A stretch of 50,762 nt of DNA from the NCBI GenBank assembly GCA_024244665.1, contig JAAEOI010000095.1, positions 1 to 50,762 on the forward strand, in the 5' to 3' direction. Every line of letters begins with the position of its first letter. Position 1 is the stretch's first letter. Shown in pieces: positions 28,362 through 35,419 of this stretch. The DNA comes from Bacteroidota bacterium (lineage in GTDB: Bacteria; Bacteroidota; Bacteroidia; Bacteroidales; GCA-2748055). The notes under the pieces were generated by a model. The model had not been told where the DNA came from. It ran no database searches and saw only the letters and a program-made list of their open reading frames with translations. Both the position numbers and the translations under genes were made by a program.

Positions 28362-28796
28362 TCAATCCATATAAAAGACCTCTTCCAGTTCCATCCAGAA
28401 TTCTCCTTCCTCGCGTGTGGGGCAGGGTATCTGGCAAGCATCGGTCAGTTCCCACCACTGTTGTACCACCTCGTGTTCAGCCATGGCGGCAATATCCTTG
28501 TCCAGGTCGCTGCCCACATATTCGAAATAGCCAAAGAGGTAGTACTTTCCTTTCTCGGGTTCCCCCAGGTGAATGGAATAGTTCCGGATATGGCATTTTC
28601 CAAGAAGCTCCAGGATCTCCGGCCACGCTTCGGCGTGAAGCTTTTTGTATTCGGCCATTTTTTCGGGCTTCAGTCCGATAACGAAAGCATGTCTTTCCGG
28701 CGCTTTCTCCTCCTGCTGACAGGCAAAGGTCAGGATTGCCGTTCCAAGGAGGACCAGGATGATGGATTTTGCGGCTTGGAGAAATTCTGTTTTCAT
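28362..28796 (-). CDS. L-rhamnose mutarotase (RhaM)-like lipoprotein
   Basis: A 144-aa protein. The first 26 residues are a lipoprotein signal ending LTFAC (Cys26), so it is exported, unlike cytoplasmic RhaM. The mature part fits the RhaM family: AEYKKLHAEAWPEI supplies Tyr50 and His54, matching the conserved Y-x3-H of E. coli RhaM; NYSIHLGEPEKGKYYLFGYFEY, QQWWELT and a C-terminal LEEVFYMD follow. RhaM interconverts the alpha and beta forms of L-rhamnose; relatives acting on other deoxysugars such as fucose are plausible. It is the last gene of the operon 32587-28362, 67 bp after the second SSS symporter, and would convert the released anomer into the form the symporter prefers. It ends 14 bp from the convergent GH95 gene. 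Confidence 0.8.
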   Translation of the reverse strand: MKTEFLQAAKSIILVLLGTAILTFACQQEEKAPERHAFVIGLKPEKMAEYKKLHAEAWPEILELLGKCHIRNYSIHLGEPEKGKYYLFGYFEYVGSDLDKDIAAMAEHEVVQQWWELTDACQIPCPTREEGEFWMELEEVFYMD

Positions 28797-28863
28797 ATTC
28801 TCTGGATTATTGTGAAATGGACTTGATTTACATTGCTCTGCGATGATCGCATCATCCGAAACA

Positions 28864-30474
28864 TCATCCGAAATAAATATAGAGCAGGATCATAATAACC
28901 AACAATACGCCGGCCCAGATCCGTGGATCCCTGGCACTCTCAATCCTTGTTTTGAATCCCTGCAGGTGTTCCCTTGTGAAAACAAGATTCCTGATCTCTT
29001 CCATTGGACGACTACTGGTGTAGGCGCTATGGATGGAATGGAATACAATACACAGGACAAACAACCACCATGCCTGCATGAGGAAGGGGATACCCAATCC
29101 GTCGCTGATCAGTTTAGCTCCTGAGATGGGCTCAAAATCGAGGCAAAACACAATGGTCCCTGCAGTAAGACCAAATATCATAGTTGAAAGCGCGACCCTG
29201 TCATTGCCCCTTTTGGAGAGGATTCCCATGATAAAAACGCTGGCAACCGGCGGGGAGAGCATCGACAGGATGACGGAAATGGCATCAAAGATGCTTTCGA
29301 ACCTGCCGATCCAGGGAGACCATGATATGGCGAGGATAATGACAACCAGGCTGGCGATTCGCCCAGACCTCAATACGGTCTTATCAGACATGCCCGGGCG
29401 CATCCGTTTCAGGATATCCATGGAAACCATCGTCCCCACGCTGTTCAAGCCAGCAGAAATGGTACTCATTAATGCTGCCAGCAGGGCAGCTGTCATAAGC
29501 CCAACAAGTCCTGCAGGAAGAACGTTGGAAATCAGTACCATCAGGGTGTCATTGGGGTCTGTGATTCTGTCCTGGAACAGAACATAGGCCAGGATACCCG
29601 GAAAAACCATGATGAATACGGGAAGGATCTTCAGAAATCCAGCAAACAGCGGTCCGTTCTGTGCATCATTCATTGTTTTAGCCCCCAGTACTTTCTGCAC
29701 GATGGTTTGATCAGCACACCAGTAATAGATTCCCAGGACCGGGTATCCAAGCAGTATTGCGTACCAGGGCAATATGGTGGTTTTACCGGATTGAAGCAGG
29801 TCCAGCTGGTTGGGGCGCAGAGCAGCCTTCAGCTCTTCCATGGAGTGGATCCCATGGTCGGGAAGCAGTGAAATGGAGAGGATCGTCAGCAGCAAGGCTC
29901 CCCCGATAAGTATGACAGACTGAAACGATTCAATCACCACAATGGCCCGCAAACCACCCAGGATGCTATAGAGGGTCGTGATGCATGAGATAACTATAAT
30001 GGAGACCATGATATCGACCCCAAAGAAGGTTTTCAGAACCACCGCACCGGCGTAGAGACTGATTCCGATATGTGAGAAAAGGGCGGTGAGTATGACTATA
30101 AATGCAAAAAACGATCTTGATCGGGGGCCATATCTTCTTTCAAGGAATTCGGGCAAGGTGGATATTTTATTCTTGAAATAGAAAGGAGCAAAGAAGAGGG
30201 CCAGGATGATCAGCAGAAAGCAGGCCATCCATTCGAAATTTCCCCAGACGATGCCATCTTTGAATCCGTTGGCGGCCAGTCCAACCATATGGATGGTGGA
30301 GATATTGGCTGCAAAAAGTGCTGCGCCAATCATTCCCCAGCGGAGCGAACGACCAGCCAGGAAGAAGCCTTCGCTGCTGGTTTTCTTCTTACGTGCAGAG
30401 AGAATCCCGATGGCCACGATTACGGCCAGGTAAGCCAGGATAATGATAAAATCGATTGTAGAGATATTATTCAT
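28864..30474 (-). CDS. SSS-family sodium:solute symporter
   Basis: A 536-aa polytopic inner-membrane protein, a paralogue of the symporter at 23349. The SSS signatures are the ANISTIHMVGLAANGF segment in the second helix region and the LMSTISAGLNSVGTMVSMDIL segment in the middle. It ends with a hydrophobic helix (VLLVIMILLYIYFG). The gene lies 19 bp downstream of a UroD-like gene and 67 bp upstream of the mutarotase lipoprotein, forming the operon GH29-like, UroD-like, SSS, mutarotase. That context points to import of a deoxysugar made at the cell surface. Having two different SSS transporters suggests that two different sugars, or a methylated and an unmethylated form, are taken up. Confidence 0.9.
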   Translation of the reverse strand: MNNISTIDFIIILAYLAVIVAIGILSARKKKTSSEGFFLAGRSLRWGMIGAALFAANISTIHMVGLAANGFKDGIVWGNFEWMACFLLIILALFFAPFYFKNKISTLPEFLERRYGPRSRSFFAFIVILTALFSHIGISLYAGAVVLKTFFGVDIMVSIIVISCITTLYSILGGLRAIVVIESFQSVILIGGALLLTILSISLLPDHGIHSMEELKAALRPNQLDLLQSGKTTILPWYAILLGYPVLGIYYWCADQTIVQKVLGAKTMNDAQNGPLFAGFLKILPVFIMVFPGILAYVLFQDRITDPNDTLMVLISNVLPAGLVGLMTAALLAALMSTISAGLNSVGTMVSMDILKRMRPGMSDKTVLRSGRIASLVVIILAISWSPWIGRFESIFDAISVILSMLSPPVASVFIMGILSKRGNDRVALSTMIFGLTAGTIVFCLDFEPISGAKLISDGLGIPFLMQAWWLFVLCIVFHSIHSAYTSSRPMEEIRNLVFTREHLQGFKTRIESARDPRIWAGVLLVIMILLYIYFG

Positions 30475-30493
30475 TTGATCAGATTATAAGAGT

Positions 30494-31525
30494 TTAATAT
30501 ATACCATCTCTTTTGATGGTGTCAAACATAGCATGCACATTCTCCACCGGTGTTTCCTCAAGCAGATAATCATGGCTTGCTCCGGCAATAAAACCACCGC
30601 CTGGTTTCATAACATCCATGGTCCTGATAGTTTCCCTGCGTACATCATCCGGGGTTCCCTGGATCAGGACATTGTTGGAATCAATGCATCCGTTAAATAG
30701 GATCCTCTCCCCGAAGTCCCTTTTCAATGCAGAAATTTCCATCCCGTGACAACTGGGTTGTATGGCATGTAGCCCGTCCAGACCAAGATCAATCATCGAA
30801 GGGATCAGCTCACGGAATCCCCCGCAGCAATGCAACATCACTTTCAGGTTATATTGATGTCCGAGATCCACCAGGCGCCCCAGATGAGGAGCAATGAACT
30901 GATCGAAAAGGCTGACATCAAGCAGTGAACCAGTGTTGCTTCCAAAATCGTTTCCAATGAACAAGATATCTATCAGGTCAGCAGCCTCCTCAAGGATCCG
31001 GGAATTTACCCGGACGTAATAATCCACGATCTTTTCGAGCACGAGAGTCACCAGTTCTGGTTCCATGTACATTTTGATATACATATTCTCCATCCCCAGC
31101 AGATCGGCCAGGTCGTGCCAGAAGGGAGACCATTCACCACCAAGTATGGCATATTGGCCGGCATACTTTTCTGCATCCCTCCGAAGATCAGACACATCCA
31201 CATGATGCGGATCGGGCCAGGGGAATGCTTTGATCTCATCTACGCCTGCATTACAGAGGGGATGAGTGGTGGCCATTCCATAACCAACTCCGGCCCTGGG
31301 GATCCCGAAAGGACCGTTATCATGGCCATCAGGATCTTTACCCCTGTACGGAGCAGTAATCCTTCGAAAATCATCGCCAAAGAATTGTCGCAGCTCTTCT
31401 TCATCTTTAAGCTTAAGTTTATCAATGGCATTGATGATGAATTCAGGGGATGCACCCAGCCACGAAGGTACCCGGTCGGGTTCCCTGAAATCAAAAGTTG
31501 TCAGTACTCTTTCTTTGGATATCAT
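30494..31525 (-). CDS. UroD/MtaA-superfamily protein with HxC...C metal motif
   Basis: A 343-aa cytoplasmic protein beginning ISKERVLTTFDFREPDRVPSW, a common start in UroD-superfamily proteins of sugar loci. Candidate metal ligands are His232 and Cys234 in MLHCCGG and Cys259 in AIQPSC, as in MtaA-type methyltransferases. It belongs to the same superfamily as the proteins at 24899 and 32978 but is clearly divergent from both. It is the second gene of the operon starting at 32587, 45 bp after the short GH29-like gene and 19 bp before the SSS symporter. The repeated pairing of a UroD-like protein with an SSS symporter suggests that it acts on the imported compound. The reaction is unknown. Confidence 0.8.
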   Translation of the reverse strand: MISKERVLTTFDFREPDRVPSWLGASPEFIINAIDKLKLKDEEELRQFFGDDFRRITAPYRGKDPDGHDNGPFGIPRAGVGYGMATTHPLCNAGVDEIKAFPWPDPHHVDVSDLRRDAEKYAGQYAILGGEWSPFWHDLADLLGMENMYIKMYMEPELVTLVLEKIVDYYVRVNSRILEEAADLIDILFIGNDFGSNTGSLLDVSLFDQFIAPHLGRLVDLGHQYNLKVMLHCCGGFRELIPSMIDLGLDGLHAIQPSCHGMEISALKRDFGERILFNGCIDSNNVLIQGTPDDVRRETIRTMDVMKPGGGFIAGASHDYLLEETPVENVHAMFDTIKRDGIY

Positions 31526-31570
31526 GTATCTTGTTGATTTTCCGGGGCTTGAGTTTGCCGGGATTCGATT

Positions 31571-32587
31571 CTACTTGGATTTTTTGACCAGTTTACCTAC
31601 CTGTCGAAGTGTTTTTGCATCGATCTTCCTGATCCTTCCCTCAGAGTCAGGTCCCACATCCAGGGAGAAGATATTGCCGTATTCCATAGCACCCAGGTAA
31701 TCTTTGTAGATATCTTCAGCGGGTTTGCACAGATGATCATGTTCGGGTAGGGAGTAGAACCACATGGCGCCTCCTTCGTGTTTGGGTAGAATGGGGTAAG
31801 TAAATTCGGCCACCAGGTAGCCTGAATAATTTGCTTCAGCCTCTTTGTTATATCTTGTTGTATTTGCATCTCCGATTTTCCCTGGTTTCCCCATTTCCCT
31901 TAAGGATAATCTACCCGCAGCATCTCCGTGGTTGAAACCTACGAAACAGTCTGGCTGAAAGCGGTGCACCCATTCAACAGTCTCCTTATGACTCAATCCA
32001 CCGTCACCCACCGCATGATCCATCCAGTAAAATTCCACGGGTCCGTATTGCGTGCACAACTCCTTCAGCTGGGCCTTTTTCATTTCAGGATTGATACTCA
32101 TTCCGGCCTTCCAGTTTTTACCATCCGCAGCCCCCGGCCAGTTCCAGTCCCCTTCAGAAAAATAGAAGGCCAGTTTGATCCCGTACTTATCACATGATTT
32201 CCTTAGCCTGGCAAGCACATCGATTCCCAATGGGCTGTTGGTGACTTTCTTGCTGGTGGTTTCAGTATCCCACAGACAGAAGCCATCATGGTGCTTGGTC
32301 AGGAACAAAATGTAATTCATACCTGCATCTTTTGCCACCTGGCACCACTGGTCAGTATCACAGCCGGTGGCTCGGAAATAGGAGGCATCCTTATCCAGCG
32401 TGGGGGTCCACTCCTGTCCAGAAAAAGTGCTGAATGACCAGCAGATGAACATGCCGAATTTCATCTCACTGATCTGTTCGGCGCGTACAGGGTCATCCGT
32501 TTTTTCCTGTTGGATTTGCCCTTTTAATGTAAGAAATGGAACAAGGAGGGCCACCAGGGCTATCCCAAGTTTAATATTGCCTGCCAT
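31571..32587 (-). CDS. Short GH29-like alpha-L-fucosidase, exported
   Basis: A 338-aa protein. The ATG at 32587 is chosen over the open frame to 32707 because it starts a signal peptide ending LKGQ. The GH29 barrel is evident: FGMFICWSFSTFSGQEW, LTKHHDGFCLWDTETT, and FYWMDHAVGD, where Asp190 aligns with the GH29 nucleophile (WFDG in the other GH29 of this window). It is about 100 residues shorter than the 446-aa GH29 at 38093 and lacks a C-terminal beta-sandwich. It heads the operon UroD-like, SSS, mutarotase. The region upstream has the direct-repeat half-sites found at other promoters here. Activity on fucose is likely but other deoxysugars are possible given the unusual FYWMD context. Confidence 0.78.
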   Translation of the reverse strand: MAGNIKLGIALVALLVPFLTLKGQIQQEKTDDPVRAEQISEMKFGMFICWSFSTFSGQEWTPTLDKDASYFRATGCDTDQWCQVAKDAGMNYILFLTKHHDGFCLWDTETTSKKVTNSPLGIDVLARLRKSCDKYGIKLAFYFSEGDWNWPGAADGKNWKAGMSINPEMKKAQLKELCTQYGPVEFYWMDHAVGDGGLSHKETVEWVHRFQPDCFVGFNHGDAAGRLSLREMGKPGKIGDANTTRYNKEAEANYSGYLVAEFTYPILPKHEGGAMWFYSLPEHDHLCKPAEDIYKDYLGAMEYGNIFSLDVGPDSEGRIRKIDAKTLRQVGKLVKKSK

Positions 32588-32667
32588 AATCGAGTACTTG
32601 TTTGAACTGATCACGAATATCACGAAAATATTAGATATGTTGTCTATTTTGCATGAAATAAGATACC

Positions 32668-32699
32668 ATTGGTGAAATCGAACAAGTAATTGTTGATAT
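32668..32699 (-). promoter_or_regulatory. Weaker candidate HTCS operator upstream of the GH29-like operon
   Basis: Half-sites ATTGTTGATAT (32689-32699) and ATTGGTGAAAT (32668-32678), in plus orientation, start exactly 21 bp apart, as at the four better sites. No TAnnTTTG element sits at the expected position (32640-32647); a TATTTTCG sequence (minus strand, 32623-32630) is 17 bp further downstream. A sulfatase relic begins directly beside the distal half-site. Confidence 0.4.
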
Positions 32700-32878
32700 C
32701 CGATCATGGGAATGAATGGATATCAACTCCCCATATGGACCAACTGGCCCGGGAGAGCTTCCGTCTGACCGATTTCCACGTGGGCACCATCTGTGCTCCC
32801 ACGCGGTCGGGATTGATGACCGGCCCCCTGGAACCGGGTGAATTCAGGATGCAGACCTGGCTCGAACTGGGAAAATAG
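32700..32878 (+). pseudogene. Sulfatase relic: N-terminal and C-terminal pieces joined in frame
   Basis: The frame encodes HGNEWISTPHMDQLARESF and TDFHVGTICAPTRSGLMTG, then passes directly to EPGEFRMQTWLELGK and stops. The first part matches residues 51-87 of the sulfatase at 15746, including the CAPTR maturation motif; the second matches its last domain near residue 575. About 490 residues between them are missing, as is the signal peptide. A 27-base stretch in the 3' part is identical to the intact gene, so the copy is fairly recent. It lies just beyond the direct repeat of the GH29-like operon, in the same divergent position that the intact sulfatase holds beside the HTCS. Confidence 0.85.
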
Positions 32879-32879
32879 C

Positions 32880-32981
32880 CTGGCGCACCAGGTAAAACAA
32901 GAGTTTCTCCCGGAATATGAATCTGTTCGTGATGAAATAACAGGATTGCTGGACGAGTTATTCGGCTCCATTCCAGGCTAG
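32880..32981 (+). pseudogene. Unidentified C-terminal gene fragment
   Basis: Directly after the sulfatase relic, a plus-strand frame of 33 codons reads LAHQVKQEFLPEYESVRDEI and LLDELFGSIPG before a TAG at 32979. It looks like a genuine helical protein C-terminus but has no start of its own, and I do not recognise the family. It is convergent with, and overlaps by a few bases, the UroD-like gene ending at 32978. Confidence 0.4.
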
Positions 32982-34093
32982 TAATTGCATTCCTTCGCTG
33001 CATTGGCGAAGGCCACCAGGTTGTCGGGTGATGTGTCGAAGAAATGGTCAGAGGCGGAGCAAACATAACCGCCATCTTTGCCGACTGTTTCAAACAGTTT
33101 GTGTGTCATTTTCCTGATATCCTCATGCGTCCCGGCGGTAAGCACACTGTACTGGTCAACACCTCCGATGCAGGCAATCCGCCTACCCACTTTATCCCTG
33201 AACTCCCAGGGTTCCTGATTCCCGCCCACGCTGGGTGGCGCCAGGGTTTCCGAGGCGTCGCAACCGTTTTCCACGATATGCTCTTCGATTCCGAATGTTC
33301 CGCCACAGGTATGGTAGGTGATAAGGAATCCAAGATCGTGCAATGCATCGTGCATCTTCCGGTCATAGGGCAGGCAATAATCCTCGTGCAGCTCGGGTGA
33401 GATCAGTGTGCTGGATGATGCGCCGCCGCCGGTTTCTATAAGGTCAAACCTGGCACCTTTCATGGAATCAATGAACTGCATTTTCTTGTCAAGTAAAATG
33501 GCAAGCAGTTCATGAACCCAATCGGGTTTGTCAAAGGTTGCATAAATCAGCTGGGTAATATCCATAAGGCAGGCTGCATGCTGCCAACAACCGGCCTGGT
33601 CGCCCCAGACGAAACCACGCAGGATACCCTCATCACCAATCTCATTATATTTCTTTTCAATGGGGGCCAGGTTTAGCCTGGGCACCGGCATATAATCCCT
33701 GATTAGCTTGATGTCCTCATCCCGCTTGATCAGGTACTCATTGATCCAGGTAGTCTTGCGGTCACCTGCCGTTTTATAGGTAAGTATACCGCCGGGGGTT
33801 TCAATGGTATGATGCACGATCCTGTTGTCGGGATCAGCCGAGATCACTTCTGGGATATCCTTCCAGGAAGCTGTGTTAAATTTGGTGAAATCGGCGTCTA
33901 CCAGCCAGAACTGAGCCATATCCTCAAAATACTGGATCTGAGCGTCCAGCCCCACCTTTTTAAAAGCCTCCATATCACTGATCCCTCCCATGTACTTATC
34001 CAGGTGGTATCCCTGCCACTGGTGTACCGTTGCCGGCATGCGATCCGGTTTTCCACCCTTCAAGGCGATCATTAAGCGCTCTTTGGAAGTCAT
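32978..34093 (-). CDS. UroD-superfamily protein, variant metal motif
   Basis: A 371-aa cytoplasmic protein. The ATG at 34093 is preferred over the long frame open to 34387, since it begins TSKERLMIALKGGKPDRMPA, the usual family start, and follows the upstream gene by only 13 bp. His261 and Cys263 are present in TYHTCGG, but the downstream QPxC cysteine of the other two proteins is replaced by a LAPPSVGG segment; Cys278 (ENGCDAS) is nearby and may or may not substitute. It is in an operon with the standalone TIM-barrel protein at 34107, not with a symporter. It is more divergent than the other two UroD-like proteins here, suggesting a different substrate. Confidence 0.75.
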   Translation of the reverse strand: MTSKERLMIALKGGKPDRMPATVHQWQGYHLDKYMGGISDMEAFKKVGLDAQIQYFEDMAQFWLVDADFTKFNTASWKDIPEVISADPDNRIVHHTIETPGGILTYKTAGDRKTTWINEYLIKRDEDIKLIRDYMPVPRLNLAPIEKKYNEIGDEGILRGFVWGDQAGCWQHAACLMDITQLIYATFDKPDWVHELLAILLDKKMQFIDSMKGARFDLIETGGGASSSTLISPELHEDYCLPYDRKMHDALHDLGFLITYHTCGGTFGIEEHIVENGCDASETLAPPSVGGNQEPWEFRDKVGRRIACIGGVDQYSVLTAGTHEDIRKMTHKLFETVGKDGGYVCSASDHFFDTSPDNLVAFANAAKECNY

Positions 34094-34106
34094 TGTTCTT
34101 CTGTTT

Positions 34107-35243
34107 TTATTTATTCCAGTTAATCTTTGCCTTTTTACTTTCAATATCAATCCACACCTGGCAGTGCTCAAACTCACGGGTATATACCCAGCCCTTCCTT
34201 TTGGCCTGCCCCTTTGGTTCTCCGGGAGAAAGATCAAACTCGGGATACCAGTCCAGGGAGCCGTGTTGTTCCCGGTATCCCCATGAGTAGCAAAAGTATG
34301 AATTGGATTGCACGGATACAAGGAAACATGCAAGCGGAAATGTGATGCTGTCGCGGGCTCTCTGGAGCAGATCCTCATAAGGAACATCCCTGATCGCCTT
34401 TTCGGTCCAGTTAAACCCGGGCCAGCCCTTCATGATCACCATCTGTCCCTGCTTCCCTGCTTCGATCATGTTTTCCATATCCAGGGCAAGGTTTTCCTTG
34501 TCACGGCTGGCGAACTGGTCAAAGTGCTCCATGGTTGATGCATCGGTAATATCCAGGAACTGCATTCCATAATGCAGTTCATTGGTATTTCTGATACCAT
34601 TATAGACGATCAGATTGTCCGGGCCGATTTTCTCCCTGGTTAATTCTATGGTTTTGATCAGTCCATCCTGAATGGCATCGTATTTTTCCTGCCCCCACAG
34701 TTTTATGTTTGCCGGACTGGTAATCTGGGGAAAAGCATCCATGAATACCCCATCGCATGAGCCCTCAATTACGGCTTTCCGGACCTCTTCGGTCCACCAC
34801 TCCCTCACTTCCGGATTGGAAAGATCATAGCGCATCAGATCCCCTCTTTTTTTATCCAGCGAGCCATCCAGCTTCCTGAGCCACCATTCAGGGTGCTGTG
34901 CATATACACCATGGGCATCGTACATTGGGTAATCCAGAAAGGTGTTCCAGTAGTAGATTACTTTCAGATCCGGGTTGATCTTCTTAAGTCTGGCTGCATC
35001 AGCTTCGATCCCCTTCTCGGTGCTTCCATGTACATTGATTCCATGTCCCTTCTCAAAGCAAACAAAACCGGAGTGAGTGGCCACGAACTCGATCTCCTCA
35101 TCGCTTAGTCCGTCATTGTCCCCGAAGTGAATGTAAACCGGGACCTTATCCCAGTTGAATGGTGGATATTTTTTTAAGTTGTCCTGGCTGAATGAAGCTG
35201 AGATCATAACAGTCAGGAAAAGCAATAAAAGGATTCTAGTCAT
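34107..35243 (-). CDS. Standalone TIM-barrel putative glycosidase (GHL15-like), exported
   Basis: A 378-aa protein with a signal peptide ending SFSQ. Nearly its whole length matches the N-terminal domain of the 1331-aa T9SS protein at 17587: PPFNWDKVPVYIHFGD, YYWNTFLDYP, CDGVFMDAFPQI, YNGIRNTNE, EHFDQFASRD and WGYREQHGSLDW. It lacks the extra modules and the sorting domain, so it is probably periplasmic. The pair suggests an outer-surface endo-type enzyme and a periplasmic counterpart that act on the same linkage. It resembles hypothetical glycosyl hydrolase TIM barrels; no proven activity is known to me. It heads an operon with a UroD-like gene (13-bp gap). Its promoter carries the operator layout and is divergent from the ThuA-sulfatase. 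Confidence 0.62.
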   Translation of the reverse strand: MTRILLLLFLTVMISASFSQDNLKKYPPFNWDKVPVYIHFGDNDGLSDEEIEFVATHSGFVCFEKGHGINVHGSTEKGIEADAARLKKINPDLKVIYYWNTFLDYPMYDAHGVYAQHPEWWLRKLDGSLDKKRGDLMRYDLSNPEVREWWTEEVRKAVIEGSCDGVFMDAFPQITSPANIKLWGQEKYDAIQDGLIKTIELTREKIGPDNLIVYNGIRNTNELHYGMQFLDITDASTMEHFDQFASRDKENLALDMENMIEAGKQGQMVIMKGWPGFNWTEKAIRDVPYEDLLQRARDSITFPLACFLVSVQSNSYFCYSWGYREQHGSLDWYPEFDLSPGEPKGQAKRKGWVYTREFEHCQVWIDIESKKAKINWNK

Positions 35244-35280
35244 AGCTAATCTTGTTTTGGGATTTGATTATTTCTCTGGC

Positions 35281-35340
35281 TAAAATTACATATTCCAAGA
35301 ATCTGTGGCTTGCTGATTTCAAGCGGATAATTGTCCGTTT
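35281..35340 (-). promoter_or_regulatory. Candidate HTCS operator-promoter of the TIM-barrel/UroD operon
   Basis: Half-sites ATTGTCCGTTT (35330-35340) and CTTGCTGATTT (35309-35319), in plus orientation, start 21 bp apart. A -7 element TAATTTTA (minus strand, 35281-35288; one mismatch to TAnnTTTG) ends 21 bp from the proximal half-site, 38 bp before the ATG at 35243. The divergent ThuA-sulfatase starts at 35420. Confidence 0.58.
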
Positions 35341-35419
35341 CTGCATAATGCCTCTCCTAAACAGAAAAGAATTCAAATTTTCCGGGATAGAATTGTATCT
35401 TAATTCAAAATTCATCATC

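Noticed and set aside
35252..35419. A 56-residue N-terminal extension of the ThuA-sulfatase
   Set aside because: It would run through the operator, and the ATG at 35420 begins a standard signal peptide.
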